Assembly (NCBI GenBank): GCA_903953455.1
Contig: CAJBJW010000093.1
Location: forward strand, 1 to 10,003
DNA length: 10,003 nt
DNA from: an uncultured Pseudomonadota bacterium
GTDB lineage: Bacteria; Pseudomonadota; Gammaproteobacteria; Methylococcales; Methylomonadaceae
Direction of reading: 5' to 3'
This document shows, piece by piece, positions 1 through 5,779 of this stretch; within the stretch, counting starts at the first letter, position 1; every line of letters begins with the position of its first letter. The translations under genes and the position numbers were made by a program. The notes below the pieces were generated by a model. That model did not search any database, was not told where the DNA came from, and was given only the letters and a program-made list of their open reading frames with translations.

Positions 1-805
1 AATCACAAACGGCTTGAATGCCCACACGCATGGCTTTATCAATATCTTCTTTGGTTAACCCATCAATGACGATTTCCATAACGGATTCAATATTGGGTGA
101 TAAATCGGTTTTTTTCGTGGAACCTTTTAATGTTGGACAAAAAGCGTCGTTGGTTGATGCGCCGAGGGTTTTGTATTTTGAACCGACTTTTGAACCAGAA
201 CGCACAACCCCACCAGGGAAGGGCATAATCACGTTGGGAATTTTTCGCATTTCTTCATTAGCGGCTTCACAGGCGGCAAGCGCTTGGGGTTGTGATTGAG
301 CAAGTACAAGGAAATTTCCCCCACCAACCGCATCCACTTGACCGGTGGTTGCTTCTGCTAAGAATTCTCCATCCATGACAGGAATACGCCAGTAACGTTT
401 ACCTGAAATGACTTTAGACGTTTGAAAGCCATCGCCAAAATAACGTAAATTTTTACCCAGTGGAATACGAATGCCGCCATCAATGCCTGCAAATAACGCA
501 GACGTCGGTGATGTTAATACGCATTGCCCAGCACGCGTTTCAAGTTGTTTTGCAAGGCCTTTACCACCCATTGCAAAAATCATAATCGACACACCAGGGC
601 GACCATCGGGCGTTTCATCTGGCGTTAATACACGCTCAATGCCCGCTTCACAACCGCACGCAATGACGGATGTCGCAAAGCCGGTCATCGCTTGCGCAGC
701 AATCATTGCCCATTTCTCATTTTGCGCGGTAATAATGGCCCGCGTTCCTTTCATTGGAAACGCTTCCGCAAAGGTCGCGTCTATGGTGACACCGTTAATA
801 ATCAT
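1..805 (-). CDS. fhcD: Formylmethanofuran/formyl-H4MPT formyltransferase (Ftr/FhcD), 3' end cut by window
   Basis: This is the FhcD subunit of the formyltransferase/hydrolase complex, a cytoplasmic step of H4MPT-linked formaldehyde oxidation. It moves the formyl group from formyl-H4MPT to the methanofuran-type carrier, from which the complex releases formate. I translated the minus strand from the ATG at 805. It stays open for 268 codons to the window edge and begins MIINGVTIDATFAEAFPMKG, the characteristic Ftr N-terminus. Further family-like segments are EAGIERVLTPDETPDGRPG near residues 53-71 and IMPFPGGVVRSGSKVGSKY near 193-211. Ftr/FhcD proteins are about 300 residues, so roughly 30 C-terminal residues are missing. 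The start is fixed by an AGAGGA ribosome site 10 bases upstream. The gene follows smpB by 50 bases, so it is not directly behind fhcA as in a compact fhc operon. Whether fhcC follows lies outside the window. Confidence 0.93.
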   Translation of the reverse strand, partial: MIINGVTIDATFAEAFPMKGTRAIITAQNEKWAMIAAQAMTGFATSVIACGCEAGIERVLTPDETPDGRPGVSIMIFAMGGKGLAKQLETRAGQCVLTSPTSALFAGIDGGIRIPLGKNLRYFGDGFQTSKVISGKRYWRIPVMDGEFLAEATTGQVDAVGGGNFLVLAQSQPQALAACEAANEEMRKIPNVIMPFPGGVVRSGSKVGSKYKTLGASTNDAFCPTLKGSTKKTDLSPNIESVMEIVIDGLTKEDIDKAMRVGIQAVCD

Positions 806-815
806 GGGGGAGTTA

Positions 816-821
816 TCCTCT
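816..821 (-). promoter_or_regulatory. Ribosome binding site of fhcD
   Basis: The minus strand reads AGAGGA here, followed by 10 bases and then the fhcD ATG at 805. It is one of the two clearest Shine-Dalgarno sequences in the window. It argues that fhcD is translated independently of smpB, although the two may share a transcript. Confidence 0.7.
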
Positions 822-855
822 GTTTTTAAATTTTTTTAAATGTTGACTGATTTGA

Positions 856-1341
856 TTACCCTTTTTTCATAATCCGTGCTTGTTCACGTTTCCAGTCTTG
901 ATCTTTTGATGCGGCACGTTTATCGTGAAGTTGCTTGCCTTTGGCTAGACCGATTTCGAGTTTTGCACGTCCATTTTTCCAATACATCGATAGGGGAATA
1001 ATGGTGTAGCCTTTGCGCTCAACGCTGCCAATTAGTTTATTGAGTTCATGGCGATTGAGTAGCAATTTTTTTCGACGCACCGCTTCGGGCTTAATATGCG
1101 TTGAAGCGGAAAGTAGGGCGGAAATATGTGCGCCAAGCAGCCATGCTTCGCCTTTTTTAATATCAACGTAACTTTCCTTAAGTTGAACGCGTCCATCACG
1201 TAAGCTTTTCACTTCCCAGCCTTCAAGCACTAATCCGGCTTCAAAACGTTCTTCAACGGAATATTCAAATGTCGCTTGGCGATTTTTAGCAATCGTTGAG
1301 TTTTGTCCTTCTTGTTTTTTTTTCGTGTTTTTATCTGCCAT
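856..1341 (-). CDS. smpB: SsrA-binding protein SmpB
   Basis: SmpB is the small protein partner of tmRNA in trans-translation, the cytoplasmic pathway that rescues ribosomes stalled on broken mRNA and tags the product for degradation. The 161-residue length is typical. The sequence shows the family core: AKNRQATFEYSVEERFEAG (residues 18-36) followed by EGWEVKSLRDGRVQL (40-54), with the beta-barrel continuing through ESYVDIKKGEAWLLGAHIS. The segment YWKNGRAKLEIGLAKGKQ (120-137) leads into the basic tail beginning HDKRAASKDQDWKREQ, whose DKR element is a family signature for contact with tmRNA and the decoding centre. The start ATG lies two bases after the stop of the M16 gene and has no strong Shine-Dalgarno, which suggests translational coupling to it. 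The tmRNA gene ssrA is not in the window. Confidence 0.97.
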   Translation of the reverse strand: MADKNTKKKQEGQNSTIAKNRQATFEYSVEERFEAGLVLEGWEVKSLRDGRVQLKESYVDIKKGEAWLLGAHISALLSASTHIKPEAVRRKKLLLNRHELNKLIGSVERKGYTIIPLSMYWKNGRAKLEIGLAKGKQLHDKRAASKDQDWKREQARIMKKG

Positions 1342-1343
1342 AA

Positions 1344-2666
1344 TTATTTCGTTTTTCCAACCGTGACCGTTTGCAGATTCGCTAAATTGACACGACGTTT
1401 AAACGCATCCGCAATATCGGCAGCAGTGACTTTTTGAATATTGTCTTGGAATGTGTCTAAATAATCGAGTGGCATCTCATAAAAACCGATCATTGTGACA
1501 TAGTTCGCCAATTCTTTATTGGTATCAAAACGCATCGGGAAACCACCCACAATATTATTTTTTGCGGCGGTTAATTCGGTTTCGCTGACGCCTTTTTCAA
1601 TGAAATCTGCTACGGTTTGATTTAATACGGCTAAGGCTTGCTGCGTTTGATCATTACGCGTTTGCAAACTCGCTACAAATACCCCTTCTTTTAAAAAAGG
1701 CACAAACGCACTCGATGCGCTATAAGCAAGGCCGCGTTTTTCGCGTACTTCATCAAAGAGTTTAGACACTAAACTACCGCCACCTAAAATATGATTGCCG
1801 ACATAAAGCGAAAAATAATCAGGATCTTTTCGGTAAGTGCCTTTTAATCCGACTAAAACGTGTGTTTGCGTTGAAGGAAATTCAATGTGTTGTGTCGTGG
1901 CGTGTGTGAGCGCGGGAACGTCAGGCAGTGGGGACGGTTTCTGACCTTGTGGCAAGGCAGAAACTAAGTTTTCAGCGGTTTGCTCTGCTTGATTCTTTGA
2001 CAAATTCCCAACAATTACCACAATGGCATTGCTTGCGGTATAGTAGGTTTTATAAAATTTTTCGCTGTCTTTGACCGTCAATTTTTCAACGGTGTCTAAA
2101 TTACCCGACGTTGGATGTGCGTAAGGGTGATCGCCATAAATCGCTTTATAAAAAAGTAAATTCGCTTGCTCACCGGGGGATTCTTCACGCTGTTTTAAGC
2201 CCGCGAGTGTACGGCTTTTTTCACGTAGAAAATCCGCTTTTGCAAAACGCGGCTCACTTAAAATAACGCGCATGGTGTCAATAGCTTTATCAAATAACGG
2301 CTTTTCAGTGAGTGTACGCAACGATACGCTTGCGCTGTCCATTGAACTGGTTGCACCAAAATTTGCGCCGACACTTTCAAAGCGTTGCGCAATATCTTCT
2401 GCATTCCATGTGCCCGCGCCTGTGTCAAGCAACCCCGCAGTGAGTGCAGATAAACCAAATTGCGTCCCATCGCGTGCACTTCCTGCATCGAAAACGACTT
2501 GAATATCTGCCATGGGTAGGCTATCTGTTTGAACAAAATACACGCGACTGCCTTTTGCTGTTTGCCAATGTTCAATCGTGGCGGCTGCCCATGTGTTTTG
2601 ATTAAATAGAATTACAGCAATAAAAAAAATAACTTTTTTAGGTTTTAAAAAGTGAATTAAACGCAT
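1344..2666 (-). CDS. Exported M16-family (insulinase/processing-peptidase-like) protein, non-catalytic
   Basis: This 440-residue protein has the two-domain architecture of one M16 peptidase half. Residues 1-28 look like a signal peptide: basic start, hydrophobic VIFFIAVILF, then TWAAA for cleavage near 27-28. This predicts a periplasmic location. The N-terminal M16 domain covers roughly 35-230 and the C-terminal one 260-430. The catalytic HxxEH that should sit in the helix after GLS is absent: positions 74-78 read ALTAG, so both zinc-binding histidines and the general-base glutamate are missing. The C-terminal R...Y element is kept in REKRGLAY (R311, Y315). Many proteobacteria encode M16 proteins as tandem pairs, one catalytic and one not, and this resembles the non-catalytic member. 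No catalytic partner is adjacent: waaC lies upstream and smpB downstream. Its substrate or partner is unknown. The ATG at 2666 is chosen because it includes the whole signal peptide. Confidence 0.88.
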   Translation of the reverse strand: MRLIHFLKPKKVIFFIAVILFNQNTWAAATIEHWQTAKGSRVYFVQTDSLPMADIQVVFDAGSARDGTQFGLSALTAGLLDTGAGTWNAEDIAQRFESVGANFGATSSMDSASVSLRTLTEKPLFDKAIDTMRVILSEPRFAKADFLREKSRTLAGLKQREESPGEQANLLFYKAIYGDHPYAHPTSGNLDTVEKLTVKDSEKFYKTYYTASNAIVVIVGNLSKNQAEQTAENLVSALPQGQKPSPLPDVPALTHATTQHIEFPSTQTHVLVGLKGTYRKDPDYFSLYVGNHILGGGSLVSKLFDEVREKRGLAYSASSAFVPFLKEGVFVASLQTRNDQTQQALAVLNQTVADFIEKGVSETELTAAKNNIVGGFPMRFDTNKELANYVTMIGFYEMPLDYLDTFQDNIQKVTAADIADAFKRRVNLANLQTVTVGKTK

Positions 2667-3287
2667 AAAAATATCGCCAAAAAGAGTAAAAAATAGGTTT
2701 AATTATTCTGGTGAGATTACCACAAATTACGCGCCTCACAAGTGGAATAATTCGTTTGCTAAATCAATAATACGATTAGGGGCTATTTCGCTAATGGAAT
2801 AATCCTGTTTGTTGAGTTTTTTAGGATTCACTATCGACGAAGATTTGAGCGTTCTATTGATGTTAGTTTGATAAACACGGCTCACTGGTGTGCATCCAAA
2901 TAGGGTAATTGAGGGCGTATTGAGTCCCCATGCAAAATGCGTCGGCCCTGTGTCATTACCGATGACTAAGTCTACTTGTGAAAGTAGGGCTTTGACATCA
3001 TTTAAATCCAGTGCTGGCATGACGCGAATAAAATTCGATTGACGCGCCATATTTTCAGCGGCCATGCGTTCATTTTCATTTCCCCAAATGACAAGGCAAT
3101 TTTGTGCCAGTCCATTAGCAACATCGACAAATTTTTCCGCTGGATAATTGCGGCTAGGCCATGTTGATCCAATGACAAACACAATGTTTTTTAAATCTGA
3201 ATGCAAAAAAGAGTTGAAATCAACTTGCGGTGTTTTAAATAATAAAAACGTTTTTTTATTTAAAATATTGTCTTTTGAATTTGAAAA

Positions 3288-3290
3288 TCA
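3288..3290 (-). other. Internal in-frame TGA of waaC
   Basis: Codon 150 of waaC reads TGA between TTA and TTT. The codons on both sides are in the same frame and both encode recognisable WaaC sequence, so this is a single nonsense codon and not a frameshift. Standard-code use of TGA is supported locally: waaF, corA and waaC itself all end with TGA at sensible lengths. Confidence 0.9.
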
Positions 3291-3733
3291 TAACGGCTGT
3301 GATAAAACAGTCGCATTGCGGTCGATGGTGTTTGCATCGTAAACACTTACAATTTTATGTGAATAAAAAAAACTGGCAAGCGGTTCACGAATGGATTTTG
3401 CATCAAACCCTGCAATCGTATTGCCTAAAAATCGTGCAGTAATCGCAGATTTTAGTAAACCTTGTGCGTCAATAACAATATCGTAATTGTTTTTAGCATA
3501 CGATTTAACGGTTTGAATTTCATTAAAAATGGCGAATTTGTTTTTTTTAATCGCTTTTAAATTAACGGTTAATATACGATGAATATGCGGGTTATGTGCT
3601 AATACCTCTGCAAAACGCGATTCAACAAGCCAATCAATTTGACTATCAGGGAACTGTTTTTTGATAAATTGCAGCGCCACCATCGCATGGACGATATCAC
3701 CTAACGCTGATAATTTAACAATAGCGATTTTTT

Positions 3734-3737
3734 TCAT
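3734..3737 (-). other. ATGA stop/start overlap between waaF and waaC
   Basis: The last codon of waaF (TGA) and the first of waaC (ATG) share the sequence ATGA. This is a typical arrangement for translational coupling of functionally paired genes. It also shows that TGA is read as a stop here, because read-through of waaF would meet a TAG after only about ten codons. Confidence 0.85.
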
Positions 3738-4732
3738 CTTTCAAATAACGCGATGACTTGATGTGGCAAAATATCAGTTAAACATTGACGATGCCCAAGT
3801 GGACATTCACGCTTAAAACAAGGTGAACAAGCCAAGTTTAACGAAATAATCTGTGCTTTCACATGCAGCGGTGGCGTGAAATGCGGGTCTGATGAACCAT
3901 ACAGCGCAATGACTTTTCTATCGAGCGCAGCGGCAATGTGCATTAATCCCGAATCATTCGTCACTACCGTATGTGCAAGCGATAATAAATCCACAGCTTG
4001 CGTTAAATTGGTTTTTCCTGCGAAATCGTGACACTCATTACTACAAAGTTCATTGATAGTTTGCGTGATTTTTTGATCTTTTTCCGAGCCAATCAACCAC
4101 ACTTGCCAACCTTTTTCGAGTTTCTGTTTTGCCAGTTGGGCAAAGTGATTCTCTGGCCAACGCTTTGAACTTCCATATTCCGCACCTGCACATAGCACCA
4201 AAACAGGTTTTTCCAATGCTAAATTGAATTTTTTAATGACGGCTTTTTGCTGATTTTCATTTACATGCAAAGCAGGCAGATCATAAGAAACCGATAATGG
4301 CGACTCACTTTTATAGCCTAAAGCAACAAAGCGCTGCACAGTCATCTTTAATTGCTTTTTATCTAGCATTCGAATGTCATTTAACAGTCCAAAACGACAT
4401 TCGCCTAAAAAACCAGTGCGTTTAGGTATTTTAGCAAAAAAAGGAATCAGCGCTGATTTCCAAGAATTGGGTAGCACAATACTTTGGTCGTACTTTTCGT
4501 CCCGTAGTGTTTTACCTAGTTCAAAACGCGCTTTTAAGCCAAATTGCCCATGCGTTAGCGGCATCACAAATGTTTGCGACACTTCGGGCATACGCGCAAG
4601 CAATCCTTGCGACCACACGGGCGCAAGGACGTCAATCTGACACTTAGTATGTGTGTTTTTGAGCGCAATAAATAAGCTTTGCGCCATGACCATGTCACCC
4701 ACCCATGCGGGTGCAATGATGAGAATTTTCAT
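3734..4732 (-). CDS. waaF: LPS heptosyltransferase II (WaaF/RfaF)
   Basis: WaaF adds the second heptose of the LPS inner core from ADP-heptose, acting after WaaC at the cytoplasmic side of the inner membrane. The 332-residue length is close to that of characterised WaaF proteins. The N-terminal Rossmann domain begins MKILIIAPAWVGDMVMAQSL, the family signature, with the G12-D13 pair. The C-terminal nucleotide-sugar domain starts around residue 176. It contains CAGAEYGSSKRWPENHF (181-197), NDSGLMHIAAAL (259-270, the conserved D-[ST]-G-x-x-H-x-x-A motif) and ALYGSSDPHFTPP (276-288). The C-terminal part has a cysteine group (C302, C305, C310 and C317) in an arrangement often seen in WaaF proteins. 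The stop codon overlaps the waaC start by ATGA, so the two are probably translationally coupled. A 63-base gap separates it from mch upstream, and I see no clear promoter or terminator in that gap. Confidence 0.95.
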   Translation of the reverse strand: MKILIIAPAWVGDMVMAQSLFIALKNTHTKCQIDVLAPVWSQGLLARMPEVSQTFVMPLTHGQFGLKARFELGKTLRDEKYDQSIVLPNSWKSALIPFFAKIPKRTGFLGECRFGLLNDIRMLDKKQLKMTVQRFVALGYKSESPLSVSYDLPALHVNENQQKAVIKKFNLALEKPVLVLCAGAEYGSSKRWPENHFAQLAKQKLEKGWQVWLIGSEKDQKITQTINELCSNECHDFAGKTNLTQAVDLLSLAHTVVTNDSGLMHIAAALDRKVIALYGSSDPHFTPPLHVKAQIISLNLACSPCFKRECPLGHRQCLTDILPHQVIALFER

Positions 4733-4795
4733 GATTAACCGTTTCTAATACTCAAAAAAATGCGCTTTTGTTAATTCATTCTGTGAATCAATAAA

Positions 4796-5779
4796 TTACA
4801 ATCCAAATGATTGATCTAATAAGGCATTATCAATATGACCAGCACGGAACGTTTTACCTGATTCAACAGCGGTGACGATAACGCTCGCAGGACTAAATAA
4901 CATAGCGTCAATTTTGAAGAAATCATAGTCACAGGCTTTGAAAATATCCGCAAACGGTTTGCCGTAATCTTTTGATGTGGAGCTAGGTAGCGCATCAGCT
5001 AATTTTTTAGCCTCTTCATCACTGCCTTTGACAAAAATATGTACTTGACCAGCAAATAAAATGGCATCATTTGTACGTCCCATTGCTTTAACAAAATTAG
5101 GATGTGGCGGACAAATAGGGGCAAATCCGCTGCCATCTACAATATTTTCTAAAGGAAAATGCAGGGCGTGAGCTTTGTGCATGGCAACTTCTAATACGCG
5201 TGCAACCACTTGAACGCCACCCGCTAAGCTACTTGTCGGCGTTACAATGATGGTTAATTTTGATGGCTCAACACCACACGCCGCCGCGATTTTTTCAATA
5301 ATGGCTAATGGTGGAACGGCATCATTTTCAATCACTAAAACGGGGCAATCACTCTCATCGTGATAGGCAAGTTCTTGATAGAGTTCTTCAACAGGTAGCG
5401 TTTGACCGTCTTTTTGCTTTGTTGCCATGGCGCGTGCAGGGCCTGAACCAAGGGCGTAGTATTTTTCATGCGACAAGCTCCAACCCGCATATTGGCTCCC
5501 TAAACAAGCCAGCACAGGATTTCCTGTGTGAACATTAACAGAAAGTGGCCAATTGTCAGTATAAGTGCTATGTGTAATGGTGACAGTTCCCATACCGCCT
5601 AAACAAATTTCAGCAATAATACGACCCGCTTCTAAGCCACCAACGTGCTGAATGCCTGCATCAATAATGGTGCAACCATTTTCTAATACGTCAACGCCAA
5701 CGCGCAATTTGTCGGCTTGATCAATAAGTTGTTTAACAAGAGGGTGGGCGAGTTGATTAACGCTTGCTTTTTGTGTCAT
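4796..5779 (-). CDS. mch: Methenyltetrahydromethanopterin cyclohydrolase, possible separate product from internal start
   Basis: This is the C-terminal part of the fused frame, listed separately because it can be translated alone. The ATG at 5779 has a good ribosome site (see 5789-5795) and gives 327 residues, close to the size of free-standing Mch enzymes. The start MTQKASVNQL is followed by typical Mch sequence: IDAGIQHVGGLEAGRIIAEI (39-58), CLGGMGTV (59-66), a DNWPLSVNVHTGNPVLACLG stretch (75-94) and YYALGSGPARAMA (107-119). Mch converts 5,10-methenyl-H4MPT and water to 5-formyl-H4MPT, the step before the Fhc complex whose D subunit starts at 805. No part of the enzyme is missing. Whether the cell makes the fusion, free Mch or both is not decided by the sequence. 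Confidence 0.85.
   Translation of the reverse strand: MTQKASVNQLAHPLVKQLIDQADKLRVGVDVLENGCTIIDAGIQHVGGLEAGRIIAEICLGGMGTVTITHSTYTDNWPLSVNVHTGNPVLACLGSQYAGWSLSHEKYYALGSGPARAMATKQKDGQTLPVEELYQELAYHDESDCPVLVIENDAVPPLAIIEKIAAACGVEPSKLTIIVTPTSSLAGGVQVVARVLEVAMHKAHALHFPLENIVDGSGFAPICPPHPNFVKAMGRTNDAILFAGQVHIFVKGSDEEAKKLADALPSSTSKDYGKPFADIFKACDYDFFKIDAMLFSPASVIVTAVESGKTFRAGHIDNALLDQSFGL

Larger units (their letters stand above)
2736..3737 (-). pseudogene. waaC: LPS heptosyltransferase I (WaaC/RfaC), interrupted by an in-frame TGA
   Basis: WaaC transfers the first L-glycero-D-manno-heptose from ADP-heptose to Kdo2-lipid A at the cytoplasmic face of the inner membrane. It is a GT-B fold glycosyltransferase of family GT9. 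The frame from the ATG at 3737 to the TGA at 2736 is 333 codons long, the right size for WaaC, with one internal stop: codon 150 is TGA (3290..3288). Before it lies the N-terminal Rossmann domain, with KLSALGDIVHA (residues 8-18, including the G-D pair of the active site). After it the same frame continues without further stops through the C-terminal ADP-heptose domain, with GNDTGPTHFAWGLNTPSIT (260-278). No frameshift is involved. The stop falls in the linker, after SQPL, where a glycine codon would fit (GGA to TGA). The gene overlaps waaF by ATGA. Its composition is clearly more AT-rich than waaF. The product is either inactive, made as two pieces, or intact if the stop is a sequencing error. 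Confidence 0.85.

Noticed and set aside
471..839. Plus-strand open frame of 122 codons
   Set aside because: It lies antisense to fhcD, whose translation is unmistakable, and has no recognisable sequence. The same holds for the plus-strand frame at 18-299.
825..840. A/T-only inverted repeat TTTAAA-TTTT-TTTAAA between smpB and fhcD
   Set aside because: It has no G-C pairs, so it is not a credible intrinsic terminator, and I could not place a convincing -35/-10 pair around it.
2258..2575. Minus-strand open frame of about 105 codons overlapping the M16 gene
   Set aside because: It is an alternative frame within the clearly coding M16 gene and has no ribosome site or family resemblance.
2736..3206. 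Independent gene starting at the TTG at 3206
   Set aside because: It has no ribosome site. Its frame is continuous with waaC up to the TGA at 3288-3290, and it encodes only the C-terminal WaaC domain, so it is the second half of the interrupted gene.
3288..3290. Alternative genetic code with TGA read as glycine or tryptophan
   Set aside because: TGA is a proper terminator for waaF (in an ATGA overlap), for corA and for waaC at the expected lengths, and no other gene here contains an internal TGA.
3258..3291. Translational restart at the ATG overlapping the internal waaC TGA
   Set aside because: This ATGA overlap is in the wrong frame and runs only 11 codons before a TAA, so it cannot restore the WaaC C-terminal domain.
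4733..4795. Possible terminator or promoter in the mch-waaF gap
   Set aside because: Only a 5-base ATTCA/TGAAT stem and a short T run are visible, not arranged as a stem followed by U's. A weak promoter-like pair would leave almost no leader before waaF.
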